Positions 1-6,308 of a stretch of DNA of 7,669 nt are shown here, in pieces. Source of the DNA: Candidatus Dadabacteria bacterium (GTDB lineage: Bacteria; J088); the NCBI GenBank assembly GCA_003695505.1, contig RFIY01000165.1, positions 1-7,669 of the forward strand, written 5' to 3'. A program made the translations under genes and the position numbers. The notes beneath the pieces are model-generated. The model was not told the origin of the DNA, did not search any database, and worked only from the letters and a program-made list of their open reading frames with translations. Within the stretch, counting starts at the first letter, position 1. Each line of letters opens with the position of its first letter.

Positions 1-32
1 CATGAGAACGCTATTCCAGCAGTCCACCCAGC

Positions 33-1337
33 CTATGTCACGACATGGCTGCGGTGCGTCATCCGCCGCAGCCGAAGACCAAGCCATAGCGTCCCGACGA
101 CGCCGCTGACCAGATAGCCGACCGCAATGCCCGACAGCGCCCCGGCTGCGCCGCCCATCTGCATCCCGATCCATGCGGCGGGTACAATCGCGACAAACAG
201 CCGGATCACGATCAGTGCCATCGCTTCCATTGGCCGATGCAACCCGTTGAGCATCGACGCTGCGACGATGCCCATCCCGAACAGGCCATAGGTCAGCGGC
301 GCACGATGCAGGTAGTGAACGATCAGCGCGGCAACGCGTCCACTGTCGGCAAACGTACCGGCCAGTGGCCCGGCAAGCGGCCAGAGTACGGCGGCAATGA
401 TCGCGCCCCAGACCAATGTCTCCCGCACGCAAAATGCAAAGGCCGCACGCAGCCGTTCGACGCTGTTCGCGCCAAAATGCTGGGCGGTCACCGCGGTCAT
501 CGCCGTCGCCATCGCAAACATACCCGCCAGCGCCAGTGATTCGATACGCATCGTCACGCCAAATGCCGCCACGGCCGCTGTTCCGGCGTTCGCAAGGATA
601 CGTGTCAGCACACCGTTTCCGATCGGAATCAGCACGTTTGTTACCGCCGCCGGCAACCCGACGCGCAAGATCTGCCGCCAGCGGGCCGGCCAGTGATGCA
701 GCGGCTCGATATGGCGCGTCAGAAGCCGCTCGCGCCGTCCGACGAGCAAGAGCGCAACGATCAACGCGATCATCCATGATGCAACCGTCGCGAGCGCCGC
801 CCCGGCCATCTCCAGCCGCGGAAACGGGCCAGCTCCGAAGATCAGCAGCGGATCCAGCCCGACATTGACCAGCCCGGCCGCGAACATCACGAGCGCCGGC
901 GACAGCGTATCGCCGGTTGCACGCAGCACACTATTGCTGAGCATCGGGATCACCAGCATCCCGACCCCTGCGTACCAGATCATCATATAGTCGCGAATCA
1001 ATGGAAGCAGATGGTCAGGCGCGCCCAGCAGCCGGAACAGTGCGTCTATCGTCAACAGCCCCAGCGCCGACAACGCAAGGACGACGATCACGCCCAGAAT
1101 CAGACTCTGCGTTGCAAGCTGGCGCACGTCCGTATCAGAGCCCTGGCCCAGCGCCTGACCGATCGCAGCGGTCACGCCGATGCCAAGCCCCATCGTCACA
1201 TGCATCACAAAAAAGGTGACCGGAAAGGTAAAGCCGATCGCCGCGAGGGCATCTTCGCCGAGACGGCTGACGAACCAGGTATCGACGACGGAAAAGAAGA
1301 TGATCGACGCAATGCCAAGCACCAGCGGCGCGGTCAT
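33..1337 (-). CDS. MATE-family multidrug/Na+ antiporter
   Basis: Inner-membrane efflux protein of the multidrug and toxic compound extrusion family, which uses an Na+ or H+ gradient to export cationic drugs and metabolites. From the ATG at 1337 it has 434 residues, close to the family's usual 440-460, and about twelve hydrophobic segments. The first half holds DTWFVSRLGEDALAAIGF (about residues 19-36). The second half repeats this pattern with ANAGTAAVAAFGVTMRIES, as expected of the internal duplication in MATE proteins. The substrate cannot be told from sequence. The stop is TAG at 33-35 and the C-terminus is basic (LRLRRMTHRSHVVT). The start is uncertain: the frame stays open to a GTG at 1502, but residues beyond 1445 translate tRNA-Cys. 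A family-like stretch, ILTAPLAPLIRR, lies just upstream of the ATG with no ATG, GTG or TTG in frame before the tRNA. The gene lies about 107 bases downstream of tRNA-Cys on the same strand, with no terminator visible between them. Family assignment is firm; the start is not. Confidence 0.9.
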   Translation of the reverse strand: MTAPLVLGIASIIFFSVVDTWFVSRLGEDALAAIGFTFPVTFFVMHVTMGLGIGVTAAIGQALGQGSDTDVRQLATQSLILGVIVVLALSALGLLTIDALFRLLGAPDHLLPLIRDYMMIWYAGVGMLVIPMLSNSVLRATGDTLSPALVMFAAGLVNVGLDPLLIFGAGPFPRLEMAGAALATVASWMIALIVALLLVGRRERLLTRHIEPLHHWPARWRQILRVGLPAAVTNVLIPIGNGVLTRILANAGTAAVAAFGVTMRIESLALAGMFAMATAMTAVTAQHFGANSVERLRAAFAFCVRETLVWGAIIAAVLWPLAGPLAGTFADSGRVAALIVHYLHRAPLTYGLFGMGIVAASMLNGLHRPMEAMALIVIRLFVAIVPAAWIGMQMGGAAGALSGIAVGYLVSGVVGTLWLGLRLRRMTHRSHVVT

Positions 1338-1444
1338 CCTGCGGATCAGCGGCGCCAGCGGGGCGGTCAGGATCTGCTGGCTGCGTCGGCTGGCTGGAGA
1401 GGGCGTTGGTCGACTCCGCTGGTCAAGGCATCGACGGAAGAGAG

Positions 1445-1516
1445 AGGCGGCGACCGGATTCGAACCGGTGAATGACGGATTTGCAGTCCGTTGCCTTACC
1501 ACTTGGCTACGCCGCC
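1445..1516 (-). tRNA. tRNA-Cys (anticodon GCA)
   Basis: On the minus strand the sequence folds as a 72-base cloverleaf. The acceptor stem GGCGGCG (1510-1516) pairs fully with CGCCGCC (1446-1452). The anticodon stem ACGGA/TCCGT encloses the loop CTGCAAA, giving anticodon GCA. The T arm is ACCGG-TTCGAAT-CCGGT. The discriminator base is U (1445), the known identity base of cysteine tRNA. No CCA is encoded: the next bases read CTC. It lies between the lipoprotein pair and the MATE gene on the same strand. I see no convincing promoter of its own, so it may be processed from a longer transcript. Confidence 0.96.
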
Positions 1517-1542
1517 TGGAAATGTTACGCCCGCTGGCGCAT

Positions 1543-1558
1543 CACCGCGATCGCGGTG
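1543..1558. repeat. 16-base perfect palindrome between tRNA-Cys and lipoprotein gene
   Basis: CACCGCGATCGCGGTG is its own reverse complement. As RNA it could form a six-pair stem with a GATC loop. It stands in the 77-base gap between the end of the second lipoprotein gene and tRNA-Cys. No T-run follows on either strand, so it is not a standard intrinsic terminator. A protein-binding site or an RNA processing hairpin before the tRNA is possible. Confidence 0.4.
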
Positions 1559-1593
1559 CCGGATCTACATTGTGCGTGGTTCGCCCGAAAGGT

Positions 1594-2304
1594 TCAACCC
1601 GACGGATCGACCCCCAGCGCATCCAGAACCCGGTCGCGCCACCACGCGTACCAGGGCAGCTCTCCTGCCGCGATGGCCAGATGCCGCCGGCCATCAGTCA
1701 GCGCGGTAACGGGCCAGCGCCACGAGACGACATCGTCAGCCCGCTCGCCGTTCGTCATCGTGACATGGCCGGGAAACGTCAGCCGAATTTCAACCCAGGC
1801 CTGATCGAGCGAGACCCGCGCCATCTGCGCGACGGCAAGCGCCGCCTTCGACCCGGCGTGCTGCGCCGTTCGCACGGCATCTGCGGCATAGCCGTTCAGC
1901 CGCTCATCGAGGTCTGTCGGCAACGTGATCTGTGCAACATAGCTGAAGCGGCGGTCGTCACGCCGCACAAAGAACTCGTGGCTCTGCCAGGGGACGTCGA
2001 GCAGTGAAATATCACGCGCGGCGAGGCGCATTGTCCCGGGAGGGGCCGTTTCGTAGGCAACCTCGACACCACGTTCGGCCAGTTGCTGGCCGATGTCGCG
2101 TCCGTCGCCACTGAGCCAGTCGCGGAATTGAGGATCATTGGCCAGCCGCCCGGGGATGCGCAGCGTCCATGTTCCCGAAAATGAACCTGTCGCCCGCAGG
2201 TGGCCATCGATGCGGCTCTGAAAACACGCCGGCAACACCGCGAGCGCGGCAAGGAGCGTGCAGAAACGAAATCCGCGCGTCAGGAGAACAGGCTGGACAC
2301 CCAC
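1594..2304 (-). CDS. Putative lipoprotein, second of a paralogous pair
   Basis: Protein of 236 residues, function unknown. A basic n-region (TRGFRF) is followed by a hydrophobic stretch and the lipobox LPAC, so Cys27 is the likely lipidated residue and the mature protein would sit on a membrane facing the periplasm. The rest is soluble. It resembles its upstream neighbour: both mature forms begin with Cys-Phe, and near the C-terminus it has RLTFPGHVTMTNGERADDVV then SW, against RVHLPRKIIDSNADEVRW in the neighbour. Both then carry a tryptophan-rich tail (WYAWW here). The start taken is GTG at 2304, inside the end of the upstream gene (25-base overlap), with GGGAG at 2316-2320 eleven bases upstream. 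This suggests translational coupling. A start slightly downstream is not excluded, as no ATG precedes the signal sequence. The general style, a short lipoprotein with alternating strands after the lipobox, recalls LppM-like (DUF3153) domains, but this is only a guess. Confidence 0.75.
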   Translation of the reverse strand: MGVQPVLLTRGFRFCTLLAALAVLPACFQSRIDGHLRATGSFSGTWTLRIPGRLANDPQFRDWLSGDGRDIGQQLAERGVEVAYETAPPGTMRLAARDISLLDVPWQSHEFFVRRDDRRFSYVAQITLPTDLDERLNGYAADAVRTAQHAGSKAALAVAQMARVSLDQAWVEIRLTFPGHVTMTNGERADDVVSWRWPVTALTDGRRHLAIAAGELPWYAWWRDRVLDALGVDPSG

Positions 2305-2969
2305 CAGCGCACCCGCTCCCAGGTCGTGGCCTCGACCCGTGCATAGAGGATCCGCGTCGTGGCTTCCGGCTTCAGAAAAAAGCTGACCGGCACGAAAAAT
2401 TCTGCGACGTTCCAGCGCACCTCATCGGCGTTGCTGTCGATGATCTTGCGCGGCAGATGCACCCGGAAGTGGAACCCCTGCTTGCTCAACGCATCGTATA
2501 GCGCGGAACGCAATGCTTCGCGCTGCCCATCCTCGTCTCGGCCGGCAGCCGCCTTTTCCTTGCGCACGATGATGCGCAGGACCCAGGCGCCGTCTTCCAG
2601 CGCCCACTCATACTGGACGTTTCGGTCGCCAAGCTGCGCAATATTCTCGAAGTCGAGCATGATGCGCAGGTAGTGCTTGTCTTCCTCGCGCCACAGGTCG
2701 AGATCCTTGAGTGTAATCCCCTCACGGTCCTCGAACCGCTTCAGCACCTTGTTGCGATCGATGTACGCTTGGCCATCCTTGCGCAGGATCATGTTCTCGA
2801 GCGGGCCACTCTTCAGGAAATCCTCCGTCAGCGCATATCCGATCGCTGCGGAACCCGAGCCGTCCATGTTCAGTTCGATATCGGCCTGCATATCGAAACA
2901 GCCCGCCAGCAGAGTCAACGGGAGGAGCAGGACGATTCGGCGCAAATGTCGTATGGCGTTCGTTCGCAT
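2280..2969 (-). CDS. Putative lipoprotein, first of a paralogous pair
   Basis: Protein of 229 residues from ATG 2969. The signal sequence is MRTNAIRHLRRIVLLLPLTL with lipobox LLAGC, giving Cys24 as the lipid anchor. The mature part opens CFDMQADIELNMDGSGSAA, a pattern of short strands with a glycine-serine turn seen in LppM-like/DUF3153 lipoproteins. It continues with a charged middle region rich in Lys/Arg/Asp/Glu and ends in the WERVRWWVSSLFS tail. No catalytic motif is visible. A TTG at 3005 in the same frame is rejected as start because it lies in the -35 element of the promoter. There is no Shine-Dalgarno sequence before ATG 2969, and the predicted transcription start falls at or next to that ATG, so the mRNA may be leaderless. 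It is divergent from the aminotransferase gene and overlaps the next gene downstream. Lipoprotein status is well supported; the role (envelope maintenance or sensing) is unknown. Confidence 0.82.
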   Translation of the reverse strand: MRTNAIRHLRRIVLLLPLTLLAGCFDMQADIELNMDGSGSAAIGYALTEDFLKSGPLENMILRKDGQAYIDRNKVLKRFEDREGITLKDLDLWREEDKHYLRIMLDFENIAQLGDRNVQYEWALEDGAWVLRIIVRKEKAAAGRDEDGQREALRSALYDALSKQGFHFRVHLPRKIIDSNADEVRWNVAEFFVPVSFFLKPEATTRILYARVEATTWERVRWWVSSLFS

Positions 2970-2976
2970 GTGGGAT

Positions 2977-3005
2977 ATTGTAGAGACCGGCACCGCACAC
3001 TGCAA
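2977..3005 (-). promoter_or_regulatory. Sigma70-type promoter of the lipoprotein pair
   Basis: On the minus strand TTGCAG (3000-3005) and TACAAT (2977-2982) are separated by exactly 17 bases. The -10 matches consensus at five of six positions, the -35 only at TTG. Transcription would begin near 2969-2970, at the ATG of the lipoprotein gene. The tRNA-Lys operon promoter in this window has the same form (TTG-type -35, 17 bases, TACAAT), which supports the call. Confidence 0.6.
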
Positions 3006-3023
3006 TCACCCTACGAATGGCCC

Positions 3024-4169
3024 ATGGTTTTTTCGATGCTTCCTGAACCACGAATGCTGCCCCCGTTCTACGTCATGGAGCTGATGCGCGCTGCAGATGA
3101 GGCGGAACAGCGCGGCCGCGACGTACTGCACATGGAAGTCGGAGAACCTGCCTGGCCGCCGCCCACGGTCGTTCGCGAATCGCTGGCCGATGCGGTTCGT
3201 TCCGGCCCTTGGGGCTACACTTCGGCACTCGGGGATCGCGAGCTGCGTGCAGCGATCGCCGAACAGTACCCCGGCGCAACAGACGCGCAGGTGCTCGTTT
3301 CGACAGGCACCAGCCCGGTTCTTCTGCTGGCGCTGGCCTGTGTCGTGCGAGCCGGTGACGAAGTCATCGTCTTCGACCCGGGCTACCCGTGCGTCCCCAA
3401 TTTCGTCCGTCTGCTTGGCGCCCAGCCACGCGTCGTCACGCTGCGGCCCGAAGACGGGTTTCGACCGTCGCTCGACGCAGTGCGTGCGGCCCGCAGCGCC
3501 CGCACGCGCGCTCTGGTTGTTGGCTCCCCGGCGAATCCAACGGGTGTCACACTGACCTCCGAGGAGCTCGCGGCGCTGGCCGAAACGATGCCGTGCCTGA
3601 TCGTTGATGAAATCTATCGTGGCATCGAATACGCCGACGCCCCGGTCGCTTCCGCCTGGGCGCTGGATGCGGGCAACGTGATCGTCGTGGATGGATTCTC
3701 GAAGAAGTACGCGATGACCGGGTTTCGCCTTGGCTACGGGGTTTTTCCCCCTGCACTGATCCGCGCCGCGGAAAACATTCATCAGAGCATGGTGATCAGC
3801 GCAAGCCCGTTCGTGCAGAAGGCCGGGCTGACGGCGCTGACGCACCCCGACATCCCGTCCATCCGCCGCGACTGGATGTCGCAACTCGCCGAAGCGCGTG
3901 GCGTCTTGCTCGACGGACTCGCACAGGCCGGGATCCCGGTTCCGAGTCCGCCCGAGGGCGCCTTTTATGCTCTGGCCGATGTCGGCGCCTTCACGAACGA
4001 CAGCCTGGCCTTCGCGCTCGAGCTGCTCGATGCCACCGGCGTCGCCGCGACACCCGGCGTCGACTTTGGGCCGAGTGGATCCCGGTACCTGCGGTTCAGC
4101 TTCGCGCGCGGCGCCGACGTGGCCCGCGAAGCAACCGCCCGCATCGCCGACTGGTTGTCTGCCCGATGA
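3024..4169 (+). CDS. PLP-dependent class I/II aminotransferase
   Basis: Cytosolic fold-type I aminotransferase of 381 residues, the family that includes aspartate and related amino-acid transaminases. Visible motifs in order: EVGEP (38-42) near the N-terminus; PGYP (119-122); SPANPTG (168-174), whose Asn contacts the cofactor; VDEIY (194-198), with the Asp that holds the pyridine nitrogen and the Tyr near the ring oxygen; GFSKKYAMTGFRLG (224-237), where Lys227 should form the Schiff base and Arg235 bind the cofactor phosphate; EGAFYAL (311-317); and YLRFSF (355-360), whose Arg should bind the substrate carboxylate. All expected active-site residues are present. The amino donor and acceptor cannot be assigned. 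ATG 3024 is taken as start; ATG 3036 is equally possible, and neither has a good Shine-Dalgarno sequence. Everything before 3024 in this frame overlaps the divergent lipoprotein gene and its promoter. The stop overlaps the start of engB (ATGA), so the two are probably one operon. Confidence 0.93.
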   Translation: MVFSMLPEPRMLPPFYVMELMRAADEAEQRGRDVLHMEVGEPAWPPPTVVRESLADAVRSGPWGYTSALGDRELRAAIAEQYPGATDAQVLVSTGTSPVLLLALACVVRAGDEVIVFDPGYPCVPNFVRLLGAQPRVVTLRPEDGFRPSLDAVRAARSARTRALVVGSPANPTGVTLTSEELAALAETMPCLIVDEIYRGIEYADAPVASAWALDAGNVIVVDGFSKKYAMTGFRLGYGVFPPALIRAAENIHQSMVISASPFVQKAGLTALTHPDIPSIRRDWMSQLAEARGVLLDGLAQAGIPVPSPPEGAFYALADVGAFTNDSLAFALELLDATGVAATPGVDFGPSGSRYLRFSFARGADVAREATARIADWLSAR

Positions 4170-4750
4170 GCCGGCCACAACAGATCGAGGTGCTGCGCCA
4201 GGGATTGCGTCCGCCATGGCCAAGACCCGACGTACCCCACGTCGCCATCGCGGGACGCTCCAATGTCGGCAAATCAAGCCTGCTCAACGCCCTGCTCAAG
4301 CGCAAAAAACTGGCCGGCGTCGGCAAGAATCCGGGCAAGACGCGCAGCCTGCACAATTACCTGATCGATGGGCAGTTCGTGCTCTGTGACCTGCCCGGCT
4401 ACGGCTATGCGAAGGTCCCCAAAACCCTGCGCGCAAAGTGGGGCGCGGCGATCGAGCAGTACCTGCAGGCACCGATGGTTCGCGGCGTCGTCTGCCTGAT
4501 CGACGGACGGCACCCGCCTACTGCACTGGATCTGCAAATGGTCGACACGGTCGAACACCTCGGGCTGCCCTGGCTCCCGGTGCTGACCAAGGCGGACAAG
4601 GTACCGCGCGGCAAACGCACAAAACACGCCAACCAGGCGGGTCACGAGCTGCGCATCGCCCCCGATCAACTGATCTGGACCAGCGCCACGACCGGCGAAG
4701 GTCTCGGAGAACTCTACCGCGCGATTCGCGAGCTGACCGAAGCCACCTGA
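4166..4750 (+). CDS. engB: EngB/YihA/YsxC ribosome-biogenesis GTPase
   Basis: Small GTPase of 194 residues, the usual length for EngB (YihA in E. coli, YsxC in Bacillus). The family is needed for large ribosomal subunit assembly and, in E. coli, for normal cell division. All G motifs are present: G1 GRSNVGKSS (30-38) binding phosphate; the G2 Thr59 within NPGKTR; G3 DLPGYGYA (75-82); G4 TKAD (141-144) for guanine specificity; G5 TSATTGEG (172-179). The start is the ATG of the ATGA overlap with the aminotransferase gene. There is no separate Shine-Dalgarno site, which fits translation coupled to the upstream gene. The N-terminal segment before the G domain is short, as usual. Identification is firm. 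Confidence 0.97.
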   Translation: MSRPQQIEVLRQGLRPPWPRPDVPHVAIAGRSNVGKSSLLNALLKRKKLAGVGKNPGKTRSLHNYLIDGQFVLCDLPGYGYAKVPKTLRAKWGAAIEQYLQAPMVRGVVCLIDGRHPPTALDLQMVDTVEHLGLPWLPVLTKADKVPRGKRTKHANQAGHELRIAPDQLIWTSATTGEGLGELYRAIRELTEAT

Positions 4751-4780
4751 CCATTTGCAGATGCCGTACGCATTCCGGAC

Positions 4781-4789
4781 TGCTAGAAT
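4781..4789 (+). promoter_or_regulatory. Extended -10 promoter of the 216-residue protein gene
   Basis: TGCTAGAAT combines the extended -10 TGn with a -10 hexamer TAGAAT that matches consensus at five of six positions. No good -35 is visible, which extended -10 promoters can tolerate. The expected transcription start is about 4796-4797, at the tandem ATGs 4794/4797, so a leaderless transcript is possible. Confidence 0.45.
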
Positions 4790-4796
4790 GCGCATG

Positions 4797-5447
4797 ATGG
4801 CTGAACTTGCGACCAGTAGTGCCTGTTGGCCCTGGAGCGGCGAATTGCTCGCGCTCTCGGACAGCCTCGCGGACATCGTGCTGCGTGAAGAGGCACGCGG
4901 CCTCGCCCTGGTCCACGTTTTGGGATCCGGACGCATCCGTGCCCTCGCGCGCACGATCGGTGACGAAAGCGGACTGCAGGAAGTGCACAGCTTTGCGCGC
5001 CGCGCCATTCGCGAGCCATGGGCAGTTGCCACCGAACTCGTCGCCCACAGCGGACGTGACCTGCGCGACAGCGCCCCGCTCGAAGCGGATGTCCTCGAAC
5101 GCGTCGTCCAGGCGTTTGGTTTCGGGATCGCGCGCACCTACCGCATGCGCAGTCTGTTTTCACCAATCTTGCGTGAATGTGCGTTGCACGGCGAAGAACC
5201 GATCCACCTTGTGGCCGAAATCCTTGCCGAGATCGTCGGCGTCGAAGAAACGCTGCGACGCCTGACGCGCCGGCTTCGGCACAGTGACCCGGCCGTGCGC
5301 GAATACGTCCTGTATCTGATCGCCGAATTCAGCGAAACGGATGGATTCGACCGCGCACTTGGCCGTGTCGCGCGCGCGATGCAGACCGAGCGCGACCCGC
5401 TCGTCCGGCAGGTATACAGCGGCCTGTTCCGCAACCTGCGCGCCTGA
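4797..5447 (+). CDS. Uncharacterised helical protein, possibly HEAT-like
   Basis: Soluble protein of 216 residues that I do not recognise. It has no signal peptide and no membrane segment, and it is almost entirely predicted-helical. Leucine, arginine, glutamate and alanine dominate, with few prolines or glycines. The last third resembles paired helices of HEAT/armadillo type: ETLRRLTRRLRHSDPAVREY is followed by EFSETDGFDRALGRVARAMQ and ERDPLVRQVYSGLFRNL, where DP-x-VR at helix starts is typical of HEAT repeats. Such repeats usually bind proteins or nucleic acid. Tandem ATGs stand at 4788, 4794 and 4797, plus one at 4761. I prefer 4797 because the -10 element at 4784-4789 would abolish transcription of the earlier ones, but this rests on the promoter call. 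It follows engB by 46 bases on the same strand and may be partly read through from it. No functional inference is safe. Confidence 0.75.
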   Translation: MAELATSSACWPWSGELLALSDSLADIVLREEARGLALVHVLGSGRIRALARTIGDESGLQEVHSFARRAIREPWAVATELVAHSGRDLRDSAPLEADVLERVVQAFGFGIARTYRMRSLFSPILRECALHGEEPIHLVAEILAEIVGVEETLRRLTRRLRHSDPAVREYVLYLIAEFSETDGFDRALGRVARAMQTERDPLVRQVYSGLFRNLRA

Positions 5448-5484
5448 CCACCGGCGCCGAACCGCCAAACTGCCGATCCCACAT

Positions 5485-5501
5485 ACGGAGTCCAAACGGA
5501 G
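5485..5501 (+). promoter_or_regulatory. Duplicated ACGGAG before the crotonase start; second copy is the ribosome binding site
   Basis: ACGGAG occurs at 5485-5490 and again at 5496-5501. GGAG of the second copy ends six bases before ATG 5508, an ideal Shine-Dalgarno spacing, which fixes that start. The first copy, within ACGGAGTCC, is too far away to serve as a ribosome binding site. The word recurs upstream of the tetR gene at 6339-6347. No clear -35/-10 pair is visible in the 60-base gap. Confidence 0.55.
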
Positions 5502-5507
5502 CATCGC

Positions 5508-6290
5508 ATGAGCTTTGACACGCTGCACTTCGAGATTCGCAACCGTGTTGCACACATCGGGCTAAACCGCCCCGGCAAGTACAACGCGTTCAACCTGCAG
5601 ATGTTGCGCGAACTGTCCCTCGCCTGGAAGGCGGTGGATGAGGATCCAGATGCCTGGTGCATGCTGCTGTACGCCGAGGGCGATCACTTCACGGCCGGAC
5701 TGGACCTTGCCGAGGTCGGCCCCGCCGTCGAATCGGGCGCACGGCTGTTCCCCGAAGAAGGACTCGACCCGCTCGGGCTTTACCCGCCGTTTCGCGACAC
5801 GCCGGTCGTCTGCGCCGTCCAGGGGTGGTGCCTGACGATCGGCATCGAACTGGCACTGGCCTGCGACATCCGCGTCGCGGCCGAGGGCACACGGTTTTCC
5901 CAGCTCGAAATCAAACGCGGCATCATGCCGTTTGGTGGAGCGACCTTGCGACTGCCGTTCGAAGCGGGTTGGGGCAACGCGATGCGTTATCTGCTCACTG
6001 CGGATGAATTCGGTCCCGACGTTGCGCTACGCCTTGGGCTCGTCCAGGAAGTCGCGCCCCCCGGGCGACATCTCGAGCTGGCGACAGAGCTGGCGGAGCG
6101 TGTCGCCCGTCAGGCGCCGCTGGGCGTTCGGGCAACGCTACGTTCGGCGCGGCAGGCCGTCCGAGACGGCGAGGCGGCCGCCATCGAGGGGCTGTTGCCG
6201 CTGGCCCGCGATCTGATGCACAGCGAAGACGCCGCCGAAGGATTGCAATCGTTCATTGAACGCCGCCAGGCAAAGTTCCGCGGCCGCTGA
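5508..6290 (+). CDS. Crotonase-family enoyl-CoA hydratase/isomerase-like protein
   Basis: Cytosolic protein of 260 residues, typical for enoyl-CoA hydratase relatives, which act on acyl-CoA thioesters in fatty-acid or aromatic/terpenoid degradation. Motifs: LNRPGKYNAFN (19-29); AEGDHFTAGLDL (56-67), the first oxyanion-hole strand; VQGWCLTIGIELALACDIRV (104-123), the crotonase signature; FSQLEIKRGIMPFGGA (130-145). The two glutamates that add water in hydratases match Glu114 and Glu134, so hydratase activity is plausible. The usual GGG before the first glutamate reads TIG here: the family's oxyanion-hole glycine (rat Gly141) aligns with isoleucine. From memory, a subgroup annotated only as crotonase/enoyl-CoA hydratase family protein has the same TIGIEL motif, so this may mark a subfamily rather than a defect. 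The substrate is unknown. The start has a good ribosome binding site. The gene precedes a TetR regulator on the same strand by 87 bases. Confidence 0.93.
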   Translation: MSFDTLHFEIRNRVAHIGLNRPGKYNAFNLQMLRELSLAWKAVDEDPDAWCMLLYAEGDHFTAGLDLAEVGPAVESGARLFPEEGLDPLGLYPPFRDTPVVCAVQGWCLTIGIELALACDIRVAAEGTRFSQLEIKRGIMPFGGATLRLPFEAGWGNAMRYLLTADEFGPDVALRLGLVQEVAPPGRHLELATELAERVARQAPLGVRATLRSARQAVRDGEAAAIEGLLPLARDLMHSEDAAEGLQSFIERRQAKFRGR

Positions 6291-6308
6291 CCGGCCCGCT
6301 GATCCCCA

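Noticed and set aside
1-32. CAT at 1-3 as the start codon of a minus-strand gene leaving the window
   Set aside because: Only one codon is visible, so nothing can be supported.
1011-2007. Plus-strand open frames opposite the MATE gene, tRNA-Cys and the second lipoprotein gene
   Set aside because: One continues through tRNA-Cys (the tRNA translates as GFEPV-type residues) and all are antisense to a membrane protein with clear family features or to the lipoprotein gene.
2673-3023. N-terminal extension of the aminotransferase frame (to 2673)
   Set aside because: It overlaps the divergent lipoprotein gene and its promoter, and the extra residues are unlike an aminotransferase; the conserved part begins after 3024/3036.
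3006-4277. Long open frame on the minus strand (423 codons) opposite the aminotransferase and start of engB
   Set aside because: It is antisense to two genes with full sets of conserved motifs, its translation is low-complexity Arg/Gly/Ala-rich without recognisable domains, and open antisense frames are common in GC-rich genes.
4274-5137. Open frame on the minus strand (287 codons) opposite engB and the following gene
   Set aside because: Antisense to engB; Arg/Ser-rich, with no ribosome binding site or domain signal.
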